Source: Lagopus muta (taxonomy: Eukaryota; Chordata; Aves; Galliformes; Phasianidae). From it: DNA of 64,000 bases. The stretch lies in assembly GCF_023343835.1 (NCBI RefSeq), contig NC_064437.1, forward strand, positions 24,465,001-24,529,000, given 5' to 3'. Both the position numbers and the translations under genes were made by a program. Position 1 is the stretch's first letter. Every line of letters begins with the position of its first letter. Shown in pieces: positions 1-19,600 of this stretch. The notes under the pieces were generated by a model that saw nothing but the letters and a program-made list of their open reading frames with translations, was not told the DNA's origin and ran no database searches.

Positions 1-349
1 AATCTAGCAAACTGATGTCACATTGCATCATGCTCTAAATGAAGAGGCAGTGTGGAAGTCCTCCTGCTGCAGGTGTTGCAAACACATACACCTGCTTGCA
101 GCTACAAAGCAGCACTTGGGAAGGCTCTGCAGCACAGCACCATAGGTGTCATGAAAGCGATTCCAATCCGACTCACTATGGCTTCCACTATCAGCCACAC
201 ACCTCTCCCAGGCTGACTCCTAGTTGTTGTAGCAGGGCCAGGACCCACGCTGTAGTTTGTGGTCACTCCTTGAAGCAGGGCTGCTCTAACAGCTGAGCAG
301 GTGCAAGCAGCAAGTCTCCACAACTTTAATGCTTCTCCTTTCTCTCCAG

Positions 350-422
350 CGGATTTCCACAGGGCTCGGCGTTGCCTGGATCCTTGGCAGACTCCTGTAT
401 GCCCACGGATACTACACAGGAG
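350..422 (+). CDS. MGST3: MGST3 penultimate coding exon
   Basis: Acceptor TCTCTCCAG precedes 350 and donor GTGGGT follows 422. The exon starts in frame with CGG (Arg) and ends after one base of a Glu codon. It encodes a membrane helix and the conserved YYTG motif. Confidence 0.93.
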
Positions 423-1157
423 GTGGGTCTTTGCCCTGTAGAACAGAAGGTGCTTAGAAACTAAAGCCTCCTCCTGTGATGTCTGGGCTCTTTTCTCCAG
501 TTCCTGCCAAACAGGCAGCATAAAGCTTCCAGTCACAGTGCAGGTCCACAAACTGCTACCTCTGCATTGTGTTTTTCCTGCTGTTAGTAAGAGCGCTACT
601 TTAATAACAGACACAGACAGAGGGCAGCTGCACAGCACAAGCTGGTAGTTGCTGTTGTGCCCAGATTAATCTCTAGGTCCTGCTCCCTCTTTCAGGATAG
701 GCTAATCTTTGATGGTATTTTTGACTATTGCAAACACATTCCCTGCCCAAGGGGAAGGAGCCTAACTGACTCCAAGTATGTTAGGCCACTACTTGCACCT
801 TGACTTGAAACAAACCGCACTAGGGGGGATGAATAACGTGGGGCATCTGACTTTGCACTGCACTTGGTTCTGGTCTGTCACACGCAGAGCAGTGTCCCAG
901 CCTTCCTTTCTGAAGGTCTGCGAAAGCTAAATACACTTGTATTAACTCAAGTGCTGGGAAGGTGGAAGCAGCCCTGCAGTGCTGGGAGCAGCCTGGCTGA
1001 GAAAGCTGGCTACTGCTGTTGAACTGACAAGACGTGTCCTTTTCCAGAGCCAAAAAATCGAAGGAGAGGGGCCCTTGGTTCAGCTGCACTCATTGGGCTG
1101 GTGGGCACAGGTGTGTATTCAGCTTTCCAGCACCTTGGTTGGATCTGCCCGGACTAA
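350..1157 (+). CDS. MGST3: MGST3, microsomal glutathione S-transferase 3 (3' part, last two coding exons)
   Basis: MGST3 is a MAPEG-family integral membrane enzyme of the ER and outer mitochondrial membrane with glutathione-dependent peroxidase and transferase activity. Only the C-terminal 60 residues are here, joined from 350-422 and 1048-1157. The first exon encodes RISTGLGVAWILGRLLYAHG and a YYTG continuation. The second encodes EPKNRRRGALGS, then a hydrophobic segment (AALIGLVGTGVYSAF) and QHLGW before TAA at 1155-1157. These match the last two transmembrane helices of mammalian MGST3 closely, including the YYTGEP and FQHLGW blocks. The splice phase (1) and AG/GT signals fit. Upstream exons lie outside the window. 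The protein ends WICPD, about nine residues shorter than the mammalian tail and without its terminal CC motif. Confidence 0.95.
1048..1157 (+). CDS. MGST3: MGST3 terminal coding exon
   Basis: Acceptor TTTCCAG ends at 1047. The exon completes the split Glu codon and runs to TAA at 1155-1157. It carries the final transmembrane helix and the FQHLGW block. Confidence 0.93.
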
Positions 1158-1243
1158 CTGACCATCATCATGGCTGCCTGGGAAACCAGAGGGATTTCCT
1201 GTTGTAGAACATTTCATTGCCTGTTTTTTTTCCCTCCTCATTC

Positions 1244-1249
1244 AATAAA
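1244..1249 (+). terminator. MGST3: MGST3 polyadenylation signal AATAAA
   Basis: This is a canonical AATAAA 87 bases after the MGST3 stop, preceded by a T-rich stretch. It implies a very short 3' UTR ending near 1265-1275. Confidence 0.75.
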
Positions 1250-1510
1250 ATGAAGTTGTCAGTTCTGCACTTTCATTCTGAAGTTACAGAGGGCCAGCTA
1301 AAGAAGTCTGGCAGAAAACCAGCACGATTCTGATTTTATGGGACCTATCAGGCAGGGATGCTCCAGCTTTTCTGACTTTGGTGAATGAAAAGCAATCCTA
1401 TAAACCATTTGTTTAACCTATCCAGCAACAGCCCAGTTCACACTCAAATCCTTTTTCTGGACTCCTCACATCATGTACTCTCCAATAAGATTTTCCAAAC
1501 AGAGTTAGTA

Positions 1511-1516
1511 TTTATT
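1511..1516 (-). terminator. ALDH9A1: ALDH9A1 candidate polyadenylation signal
   Basis: TTTATT on the plus strand reads AATAAA on the ALDH9A1 strand, about 745 bases after the stop. It is the best signal I see before the MGST3 end. It would give a 3' UTR of roughly 1490-2261, which is otherwise free of recognisable coding or repeat sequence. Confidence 0.6.
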
Positions 1517-2261
1517 TGATTGCTACAAAAGAAAAGATGTGAGCAAACATTTAAATTTGCTATTTTGTCATCACAGAATTACCATGTTTATAAAGGAAGG
1601 CCCAGAGAAAGGAAATCAAACAGCTTTTGATTAAGACAGGCAGCAATCTGTCTCATGTTAGAGCTCACTATCGTTCTTGTTACGCTGTGCACTGTGTGTG
1701 GAGGCTATCTGCAGCAGTGCCTGTTGAAGCAGCATCAGCTCACCATCCCCACAGTGTTGTGAGGCACACATAAGACACAGAACTTATGTTCACAAGTGTG
1801 CTAGAGAAACAAATCCTAACCTGACGGCTTTTACACAGTCAGAGAAGAGACAGAGCCAAGAGCTACTGGATGTTAACGTGCCTGAGAGCTTTTACGCGTA
1901 CTGAGCAGGGTCACACTTGCTAAGAAGCCAGAACTGGAATTAACTAAGGGTGAAGGACAACAGCATTCAAGGTGCACTGGGTGAAGCAGCCTGGGCTGGG
2001 CCTCTGCCACTACCAAGCCTCTGGTAGCTGCAGGTGCTGCTGCTGAAAGCCAGGTCACTGTCTCCTGGTCTGAAGTCCCCATCTTCCACTAGAGAGCACA
2101 GAGGAGGCCCACAGACCGAGCTGTGTGTGTACACTGCCCTTGCAGAAGCAGGATGGCTAAGAGCTGCTCTCATTCTGCCCCACTCCCAGGCACTTACAAT
2201 TTTAGGGCACTTTACTGCTGTGTAAATGATCCACATTTCTCCTCAGATGGCCTCAGAGCCA

Positions 2262-8694
<6,433 letters not shown>

Positions 8695-8880
8695 GGGACG
8701 GCAGCGCGCACCGCCACGCCGACAGGGGGCTCCACGACGGCAAGTGGCTCCGCCCCGCTCCTGCGCACTGAACCCGCCACGTCTCCGGTGGTTGAGCGCC
8801 CCCTAGCGGCTCGGAGGAGACACCAGCGCTGAACCGCGCAGCAGCGCCGCCCAGCGGTAGCTGCACGGCTCCGGCTGCCC

Positions 8881-10542
8881 CTGCCGTGCAGGGTGCGCAG
8901 GTGGTTTGCTTTTTAATTTTTTTCCCCTTTCTATTTGGTGGATTTTTCGCAATTCAGTAGTAAAAGCTGCTCCTCTCTGGCTGCTGGGATTAGAGATTCC
9001 CACTGCACTGCTGCATCAAGCTGCTGACAGCAGGAAGCAACCTGCTTCCAGCACAGCAACAAGCCCTGGTTTGTTGGTAACTTCCTCGAGAGAAGCTCGA
9101 GGCAAAAGCAGGGGATGTGCTGAGACAGGGTTCTAGGTCACCACCGGTAAGCCCCTGCACAGCACAGCTCTCCACTCATTACGGTGCCTCACTCGTTCAC
9201 GCAGGGCTGTCACAGCTCCCCCCACTCCTGCTGCATCTGACAGCCAGGTGCTACAGCAGGAACCAGTTCAACATCACTGATTCTGGCTCTGCTGTCACAA
9301 GCCAGGAACCCCACACCCACAGCTGCCCTTTTGGCAAGGCAGTACCCACTGTGGATGCAGCAGTGTGTCAGAAAGGCAGACTTAGGCATTCTCCTGCTCC
9401 ATTCTTGTTTCTATCAGTGAGAATGGATCCAAGTTCTTAATAGGGTAAAGCATACACATATACACCACTATAAGGCATTCTGGGTGTACCTCTCACCACA
9501 AACTCCAAGTAACATGTCCTTCATTAGAAGCTTCTGGTCACAAAAGCACCAAGGCCACAATGCCTATGGCTACTGTACACTTCAGGAACACGTTCAGCCT
9601 GACTTGAGAACAGTAGCAAAATTTATTCATCCTTGTAAAGACAGCCTGACCAACAGGACTGAGCCAGGTAATGATGTGGCAAAGCAGAAAGCACTGGGAA
9701 CTCACTGGGCTAAGAAGGAGGCTGGGGGCTTTCAGATTCATACTGCAAAATAGACTGATGAGCAGCAAGCTCAGTGGCATGAATACAGATTCTGCTGCTC
9801 TAAGCCCTCAGGCAATAAAAAAGTTCAGTGGACAGCATCAATATAATTCAGCACTTTACTTGTTAAGTTGAAGGCCAGGTCTGTCTCTGCAATTCAGCAG
9901 ATTCTGCCTAAGCAAGCAACTTTAACAGAAGTCGTATATTGCTTCTAACCTCTGTAGCACCAAGTGTTGCCAGGAAGACACAGGCAGGCAGTACATCCAG
10001 CAATACTCGCAGCCTTGAAGAGCAGCCTGAGCCAATTAAAGAAAAATCTCACCCTCAACACTGGAAATTTGGCAAAAGGAGAACCAAGCACACCTGCTCG
10101 CCCAGCTCCCTGCTACACAGGAGCATAACCAGCACATCTAAAACAAGGGACACCTCACAGCACAACTGTTGCAAGTTTTCTGAGCTATTCTGCAAATCTC
10201 ATTCTTGATATCTGAGTTTATTTCCATGCCCTAAACTAAATCAACTGTGCTACAAAGTAGCTCTACTTGTCGTACATCACAATTAACAGACATCTAAATC
10301 AACATGCCCGAGCCATTTATTTTTCAGAAACAAAAGGTCAAGTCATCTTCTGAGAACTTTCTTGATTTGATGAGCAGGCAACTGCTGTTGGAATACTTCG
10401 AACGTAAGATGTTTCCAAGACTGGTAAATACTGCATAGGCTGGTTTCGGCCACAGGAAGCCTGGTGTAGAAACCCATTGTTTTACCTCCCAAAGGCAGTC
10501 TTGTGCGGCTGGCAGACCTGCAGCAAAGGCCATAATTGTGCT
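8881..10542. other. ALDH9A1-TMCO1 intergenic region and TMCO1 3' UTR
   Basis: No conserved coding sequence or recognisable repeat. The right part must hold the TMCO1 3' UTR (minus strand), because candidate poly(A) signals occur at 10316, 10217 and 9622. Everything left of the used site is upstream flank of ALDH9A1. Confidence 0.5.
10316..10321 (-). terminator. TMCO1: TMCO1 candidate polyadenylation signal (proximal)
   Basis: AATAAA on the TMCO1 strand about 220 bases after the stop. Further AATAAA copies on this strand at 10217-10222 and 9622-9627 could give 3' UTRs of about 320 or 920 bases. Sequence alone does not say which is used. Confidence 0.5.
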
Positions 10543-10641
10543 TTAGGAGAACTTCCCTGCCTGAGGTGGGGGGCCAAGGAAGCCCCCTGCTTGCTTGGTA
10601 GCAGCCCGGGAAGGAGCAAGGCCGAGCATCTTCTGGATGTT
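10543..10641 (-). CDS. TMCO1: TMCO1 coding exon 7 and stop
   Basis: Encodes [20 protein letters not shown], then [12 protein letters not shown] and TAA at 10543-10545. Acceptor TTTTTGCAG. It lies 4.99 kb downstream of exon 6. Confidence 0.95.
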   Translation of the reverse strand, partial: NIQKMLGLAPSRAATKQAGGFLGPPPQAGKFS

Positions 10642-13600
10642 CTGCAAAAAGAAGAACAGAAGGGCACATCAGCACCAGGCCGCAACAAGGCAGACGCTAA
10701 CGAGGAAGAAATGCCAGCTCTGCTTGCAGGTGTAACCTTCTCAGCAGCTTCAAAGGTTCACACTGTCACCCACAGAGTCTTATCAGTCTAACATAGAACA
10801 GAGATCTGCTCCTATACATCAGCAAGGAGGCAAACAGCCATCCTGAATGGCTACACTTAGCACTGGGTCTCCTTCTTCTACCTCAACTAAAGCTTCGTGT
10901 CTAAACCTGCATTTTGGCAGAGGGCTCTTTTCTACCTCCAGCTACACAGCCAGCAGACACACTGTGAACAATTTGGATCACAGATTGGTTTTATCAGTCA
11001 AATAGATGCAATCTAGCTGCATGGACACAGGAGCAGGGGCTAACATCAGCTTGTAGGCAGAAGGAAGGCAGATCTGTTTGCACAAGTTCTAGAAGGCGCT
11101 TCTCAGGCACCACCAGCACCTGCAGACCAGCGATGAAGGCTCCTGCATAGTGCAGTCTGGATTTGGGTCAGCAAGGTGGCAACAAAAGCACTTCCAAATT
11201 CAAGCCAGACACGTAAGCACAGAATTAATATGCATGCTAGCAATGCAGACAAGAACAGAGGACTGGAGGAAACTCACTGTAACAAGCACATGTAGCAAAA
11301 CCAAGAAAACGACTACTGAAGTTACTTCCTCTGCTTTTTTGTGTTCGAGCAAGGTGTTTTAGTAGAAAGCAACAAGGAAAGCAGTAAGTATCAGAGTCAG
11401 GCACTAGCTACACACCTCACAACAAAATATTCTAGTAGTTCAATGTTTTTCTGCCTTTTTTGTGACACACTGCAACGTTGTAACTACAGAGTTACCAGTT
11501 CTATTGGTTTCATCCTTTGCTGTCTAGCTACAGCTCAAGATGCTACTCATGCAGTGCTGACAAAACAGGGATATTTGGTGCAAGGGAAAGAAGAAAACTG
11601 CGGCCTGCTGCTGTCATCAGCTGAGTCCTGGCTATCCAGACAACAAAAGGAGGAAGAAGGGCTCTCTTCAAACCTGAGCATCTTCTCCCAAATAACTGTC
11701 AGGACAGGTCAGATAGCAAGGCAAATTGAGTTCCTAAACATTTTTGATTAGGGAAGAAGGAAACGAAGAGGAAAAAAAAAAAAAAAAAAAGGCTGAGCTG
11801 CTTAGTTTCAGAGTAGCTCAAAGGGGTCATCTAGGGTGAAGAAAGGAAGGTTTCAGCTGGCACCTGTAAATGTGAAAGTGAAGACAGTTCAGCCATCTGC
11901 ATGGTTTCCTGTGAATATCTTCAGCAGCACCTAACACAGTTAAGTCCAAGGCCTACATAAATTAGAGACTGGTTGATACTCAGTAAAGGAGAGCAGTTCA
12001 CTGTGGGAAACTCCTCTGTGCGATTCACCTTCCTGGAGCTTTCAGTCAAGAGACAGACAGAGGGAGCGAAGCAAGAGCAGCTAACAGACAGATTCAGTAA
12101 CACCAGAGGGTGTTGCAGAGTCAGAAGCAGGAAAGACCCAAATCCTGTCAGCTTTGTAGTGGCTCATGCATGGAACAGAATGAGACCCTAGCAAGCATCA
12201 GTGGGATCAACTGCCTGCCTCTCTCATTCCCACCCTGCTCTTAGTACCAGGACAGAGAACTGTGGTGCTAAAATTACTCCATCTGCTTGACTAGTTCTGA
12301 GGAGGAGAGACAACTTGTCTGTACATGGATTCAAGTACACAGCCACCCTGCAGGATTACCCTTCCATAGGAGTCTCATTTGTGCTTCTGCATTAGCCACA
12401 AAGTGAGATCTGCTGGACAGAAGTCCTGATGTCTACACCAGGGCTGGGGCAAGGTCCAGCAGAAATCTGTCCTGGCTGCTATGCACCACGCTGCACAAGG
12501 AAGCCTGCAGAGTCTGCTTCCAACACAGACAAGGCCAGCACCTTCAGGAGCACGACAGGAAGAAAGTAAATCATAAGGATCCAACTTCTTCTCATCTGAG
12601 CTCTGATAAACACTCCTCAGATAAAAGCAGATGTAGCTCTCATTCTTCTCGCAGTCGTCTTGAAATCCAGAAGGGGCCTCCAACACATCAGCGCGTGGCT
12701 GGGAAGATGAGGCCATATGGGAAAGTGCACTTGGGGCAGAAAGGATAATCGTTGGCTCCCTCTCCCTCTGGGAACGCATTTCAGAGAGAAGAGGCCTCAT
12801 CTATGGCTCAAGCACGTGTGAAAAGGAAGTGAAGACCAGCAAACGCCTGAGGAAGAGCAACACAGCCTCCTTCACACGTAGCACAGGTGAAGGCCAGGAG
12901 TTCAGAAACAGGAGTGGGGACAGAGGATGTAACCCTGACACTGCGCCTCACGCCCAGTCCGGCAGCAGACTTTCCCAGCTGAAACCCAACAGCTCAAGGA
13001 CCCTTGGAACGCCTCTCCCAGCAACCCTCTTCTCTCCAAACAGGAAAGCAGGAGGAACTGGGGGACAGGATTTACGTGCCAGGGAGAGCTGGGAACAGCG
13101 CAAAGGAAGTTACTCACCGCAAGTAAACTATTTTGGGAGATGCTGGCCAGGTCACAGGCAGCAAGCTTCCCAGTCAGTGTCTAAAGAGCTCATGCCTGAG
13201 AACCACATGAATAGCCTGCCTGTTGCTGCTCATCCCATTCAGGGGAGTTTAATCAACAGCCACCTAGCCTCCCCACCCTCACACACTCCCCTGCATTTCC
13301 CTCAGGATCTCTGGTCTTTCACATGCACAGAAGCTCCTCTGCTCTGGAGCTCCACCAGGATGGCTGCCTTCACTATCTCGATCCCTTGCAGTCAGATCAG
13401 TTCTAGCATTTAGGAGAAGGTTGAGGGATGTACAGTTCCCTTATGCTTTTTTGCAGCCTGATCCTCCTCGCATTGGACCAACAGCTGTTTAGAAGGCAGC
13501 CCAGTGAAATTTTCCCTTTTGCACACAGTGAAACAACAACAGGTCATGAAGCTTTCACCTCTATAGTCGCAGCACCAGGAACAAATCTTTGGCACCATTA

Positions 13601-16600
13601 TGAGCATCCTTAATTGCTTTCTTCCCCTCTCCCTTGGCCTCTCACAGCCAAAGTCCTCTTCCTCATGCTGTTATCATCTAAGTAACTCCAAATAGTAATG
13701 AAACCAATCACAGGATGCCAGGAATCACAGCTTTAGTTCCTAGCTTTTGCAGAAAGTAACACAGCTGGTCTCTGCCCATCCCTCCATACAGCAAGGAAGA
13801 AGAAACTTGGAGCTGCCTAACAGATGAAGAATTGCAGGTACAGTTAATCACAGTCACGTAGATAAAGACAGCAGTACAAAAGCTGCAATCTAATGTTCCA
13901 GAGCAAAAACACTTTCCTTGAAAGCAACAAAGTAACTTCCATCCTCACTGGACCATCAGCACAAACTCTCCCACTCGAGGTAATCTGCTATCAGAATTTC
14001 TCCACTGAAGTTTGACATTTCTCCCCAGAACCACAGTGGTCAACTGCTCAGTTTATAATGTCTACTCATTTCATAACAGGCAACAGCAGGAAATGCCCAG
14101 GGCTAAAACAAATCACACAAATTCTATTCTTGGACAAAAAAAATCCACAGGGGGTTTTTCTGCAAGACAGCTCCCCAGTCAACTCAATAGGTGCAAAACA
14201 ATTCTTAGAGATGCTGTCTTCAGTTCCAGTAATAGTCTGCAGCACTGGAAAGAAGGGACTTTTCAACATTAAAGGTAACAGAAGAGCACCACATAAGATT
14301 GCCCAAAGGAACAGACCACAAAGATGACTCAAAGTGCTCAAAAGGTCCAACTTCTTTCCAAGCAGCATACACTGTTTGAATTAGTGGGAAGTTAAACAAG
14401 ATTTGTCCTGCAGAAAACACGAGGAAACTCCTGGCCTTTGGTACTTGAACTTGGAAGCTGGCCCTGCTCTGAGGGGGGGCAGGGGGTGTAGGGTGAACCC
14501 AATGACTTCCAGATGACCCTCTCAACCTGCAATTGTCTTATAATTCATTATTTGCTTTTACACGAGACCAGGCACAGATCCATTTCAACACACACACTCA
14601 ATACGGAGACAATATTGAATTTAATTTGTGACTAAAGGAACTTTATCCAGATGCTTCACCGAGCTCACTCAAACTTCTGACAGCAGTGGCACTTGTCACT
14701 TCCCTCTGCCTATCTCTTGAATCTATATCCCTTGACACCCACTGAGGAAAAGCAATAAGCTGGCCAAGGAGAAGAGCAGCAAGAATTCAGGAAGCAAGTC
14801 AAAGAAAAAGGAAACAAGTACAAAAGAGCTGATTATTTGCACAGCTACTTCCACCAGCATTCATCCAAACTCCAGAACTGATTTATCCCCAGGACACTGG
14901 AAAAAAAAAAAAAAGTGGCAAAAATCTCTGGTTGCATCAAGGAGGTCTCCTTTGTCGTCCTCACCAGCCATTCTGTCTGTTAAGGAGGATTAGTCTTCAT
15001 CCTCATCCCAACACAGTGCTGCTGCTGAACAACAAGCCAGTCACCTAGCTGGTTAACAGAGCCTGGTCCTGAACATATACTTCCTCTTATCCTTACTGAC
15101 ACTTCTCTTTTCAGAAGATGCAACTAAACTGCTTTACTGGGGACCTACGTGGCCTACTCTTGGTTCATCAAACCTCTCTTCTGAGTCACGTCCCTAACAC
15201 TGCAAGAGAATCAGTGCTGAAGGTAAAGTTCTTAAGACTGGAAAAAAAAAAGGGGGGGGAAATATCGGGTGGCCAGCATAAAAAGGAAAAAAAACCAAAC
15301 CTTTAACTTTTCACCTATTTTTGGCAAGTCTGTGAACTGATTTAACCTTTACAAACCTCAAGCCACCAAGGAATTTTCCTCTGAAGATGCTGTACTTCTC
15401 TGTCCTCCTATTACTGTGAAGGTCATAACTAATGGGCAAGAAGTGGTACTTGTACTGGCCTCTGATGGAAACAGTCTCTCAGCATATTAATAAACAAAGT
15501 GAATTAGGGACACGCACAGGAATTACAGCCATTTCTGCTACTCCTGTCTTAGTGCTCTGGTGTAATTATGGAGAGACTGCACTGCGTGTGCGTTCCCTGC
15601 TCCACACATGCAGGAGACAGCGATGTACTCACCTGCCTGATAGACATTGTGCAGAGGATGTAGAGGAAGATGAAGGAGCAGTCAGTGTAATCCTCACCCA
15701 GAAGGTTGCGGTGGGACAGGCCCTGGATGTATGAGAGGGGGATAAAAGGAAGCTTTGCCACCACTCGGCCATCAAATCTGAAAAAGAGAATAAAAGAAGA
15801 GCACTGGATCACATCTGGGGAACATAAACCACTTGGCTGCAGAAAGAACAGGCAAGCATTGCTTGCAGGCCACCAAAGCAGACAAGAACATGGAAGGCTG
15901 AAAAGCCATGCTGCTTTCTCCAGCCCATCCTTCTGCATTCTGTCAGAGGCTAAAACATCCCTTTTCAAAAGCCCCCTCACACTCAATCATCCGAAAGGTA
16001 ATTGGGCTTCCCTCAATAGCTGTTTTGTCATGGTCGAAGCACATCACAGTGACACACAAGTGATCAACTGGACTAGTTGGTGATTCATAAGATCTTGGCT
16101 GGTGTTTTGCAGCTTACTAGTGCATTTTATTCCAGTGCTGACTGGATTCTTCAGTAAGATGGATGACAACCACGCTGCTGTACTGCAGGTACCGCAAGAA
16201 GATCGACTCTGCTTTAAGCAAAAGAGCATTATTAAGCAGAGTGTAAGTGAAGACATCTGTTTCTTCCCTGGAACAGCTATAATTCTCAGCACAAGATGCA
16301 CGTAATACCCATCAAAAGCACACTTAACACCAACAGCCTTCTCTGTGTTATCTCTGCAAAGGCAGTAGAGGCAGGAAGATACCCCCTATTCCAAGCAGCC
16401 TGTTCTGCTCCTGGAACTCCTCCAGCTCCACATTCCAGGGCATCAGGCTGAGTGTGAATTCTGGCCTGTTTGCAAAGATTTCTCCCAGCCCAGACAGCCG
16501 TCCCAGTCTTTTGAAGTGAAGTGCGTATGATGCCTCATCGGCATGTGCATATTTGGATGTTATTTTCTCTGCGTGTGCTGATTTTCTAACAGGTGTTTCT

Positions 16601-19600
16601 TGTTTCAAGAGATCCTAAACGAGCGTTCTTTCCTGTGGAGATGCATTCACACAGCTACAGCTCAAACACATGCCAACTTTGTTTACATCTCACAGGCAGT
16701 TTGGCAGAAGAACTGGGAACGGATGCTTATCTCCCAGTAACATCCCCCAGTGGTTTCAAATTCTGCGTTATTCCTGCTGTGAGAATGACAAGTACTCCAG
16801 CAGCAGCACCCTCAGGTACCTGCTGTTTCCTCCAGCAGGCTTTTACAATTAGCATGAAGAGGTACTGAAACACACGGCTCAGAGCAAGGCAGGGAATTGA
16901 TTGCATTAAGAAGCTTCTGACAAGAGAAAATTGAGACACACAGAAGCTAAATTCTCTCCCCAGAGAAAGCCCATCTGCTTGGAGGGCCCTGCTGCTACAG
17001 AACTCCCAGCCCTAAAGTATCTTTTAAGCCACACAACTGTTCATCTTCACACAGCACTTCATTCTCTGGGTTTAAACCAGCCTGCAACAAATCCTTCCTG
17101 CATGCCCTACCCTGCTGCTCCATTAGTAGTGCCACAAAGCAGAGGCAATCATCACCATCATGTCCATTTTGGCTTGGCTGACTTGGCAAAGGCAAGGTGC
17201 CCAGCTACAGCGCAGCAGTGTCCAAACAGCATTTGTCCAAAGGGTGGCAACACCACGCTGCTTCCACCCAACTCCTGCTTCTTTTGTCCCCCCAGAGCAA
17301 CAAACTCATTCAAGAACAGGAAATCAAGCAAATTAGGCTACGGTCATTGCAGGTGTCAGCCATCCTTTTCTTCCTCTTCACACCACACCCACAGTGCCTC
17401 AGTGAATGACCTGGCAACAGCAGCTTCTCAGAAGGAGCCTAAAAGCATCCTGCATTCACATCACTGAAGCGTCCTCTTGAGCCACACAGCTAGTCTTTAC
17501 ACCATGCCAAGAGAATGCACGTATATGAGTGGGAGCCAGTTTCCTCAAACCATTCTGCAAGCATGAGAAAGTGCAGGTAAAAGCCAGCAAAGTCATCTAA
17601 GATACAAATGCACTAAGCTACCCTGCGCTGAGATCAAAAGCAAAATAAAATCAACTAAAAAAAATCTATCTGCCCCAAAAGCAAGACAGGCAAGAGTCCA
17701 GATTGTAATTCAGTGGCATCAGAACTCCTATGCTCAGCAACAAAGCTATTTCAATTCAAACACTCTCTGGAGAGCTCATGCTGCTCCTGTGTTGGCTCCC
17801 AGGACGGTCTCAGAAGAAAGGGGCAGCTTAAGGCAAGACATGCCTGGAAGCATCACGTGAGCCCATGGACAGCAACCCTCAGAGCAGAAGGAATACACAT
17901 CCATTTGGTAGCCCAGGTAAGTGAATCAACAGCAAATCAAGACAGTACCCAGACTTTAAAGCACTTTAGTGCCACGCTCCCCTGCTCAGTTTCACAGCAT
18001 TCCAGAGAATGCTAGATGCTGCAGTCAGACTAAGCTGAATAAATAAAGAGTCCACACAGTGGCAGTTCTGTTACTCCCTGCTTGCAATTATCCACCCACA
18101 GTCCTGCAGTAAAATAACAATTGACTGTACCCTAAGGACTGCCACCCCAAGAATGTAAACACCCATCAGCAGAGTAAGTACGCTGCCTAGATACTGAACA
18201 GGCTCCTCAAAGTCATACTGACCACATTATCTTCAGATTTAACAGCTAACAAAGACTAGCTGTCACATTTCAAGACCAAACCAAGTTTTCAAAGCCAAGC
18301 AGTCCTTCAGTTTTGCATCTCTGAAGGAAAGCTTTCCATAACCATGCAAACCAGACTTTTTTTGTTTCAGACTTTGACTAGACCAACTCCAGGTCGCTTT
18401 TTTAAAATCAAAAGATTGGAGTCCATGCCTGGACCTGTTAATATCTTGACTCTGATCACCTTTAGTAGGGCAACAGCAAACTCTGCAATTACAGCTCATT
18501 TTTAAGGGCAGGAAAGCTGACCCAGTTTTGTTTTCAAGTGTTCTTTAGTCACACTATAGCAGAGCCAAATAAGCTGAAGACCGTGGCTAGATGCCTGACA
18601 CCTACCAAACTTACCATGGTCAAGATGTTTTAAACAGAAAAGATCATAAGGTGTGTTCAGTTTGCATTCATTTTATTCAATTTAACAGCACCCAGCTTGC
18701 AGTATCCACTCTTGAGAATAGAGTGACCACATGCTGTGACCTGACCACATAATTCATGTGATATATTCATCCATTTTACAGATTAGTTATGGTTCTTGGA
18801 TAAAATCCTAGAAGAGTATATACATAGATTCAACATGAACATTTAAGAAAGATACAAAAAGCTGATACTTACATAGAGTTAAACATCCCCATCAAGGCAG
18901 TGAAGCAGAAGCCAATGGCAAACATGGATTTCATCCGAACCTGTAAGTTGAAAGAGGTAATCAAACAGCAGGCAACAGGACTACAGTGAGAGGTTAGGGC
19001 TCACAGCCTCAAGAGCAGGCCTTGTACAGCATCACTGGAATCTAGAAGGAAAATGATGACACAAGGCTGGACAGACTGCAAAGGGAGTGACTCGAATGCA
19101 AGTCCAGTCAACAACCAGGCACAAAGCCACAGTGTGGAACACTGTTGTGAAGAGCAACTCCAGAGAGGAAAAAGGAACAAAAATTGCTTAGAAATTGTCT
19201 TGTTGGCTTTCATAGGTAAAAGCCTACACAACCAGTATGAGTTCATCCTAAAAAAACAACTTGCAAGAGGAAGTCAGACAACTAAGTTCTACATCATGGA
19301 AACTTATAAAAACGAAGGGGGCTAAGGAGGGGGATAAGGTGAGGTGGTAACTGCTGGAGAGTTCAAACTAAAATCTGGACATATCAGAAGTAATCCAGAA
19401 AGAACTGTGAGGAGGAGGAGCTGCTAGAGCTGCCAGATGAACAAAGACTTTGTTGGAAAACTACTGAGTGAAATCTCCAGCAGGTGGGAACTGGCTCTAG
19501 TTTTCTTACCATTGACAAGTCTCTGTTGTTATTCTTCAGTTTCTCCTCTTGTCTCTCTAGAAGGATGAAAACAACAACAGTTATCATCAGTTACACCAAG

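Noticed and set aside
11341-11790. 136-codon frame followed by a poly(A) run, like a processed pseudogene
   Set aside because: The frame matches nothing I recognise, there is no poly(A) signal in the right place, and no target-site duplication is seen.
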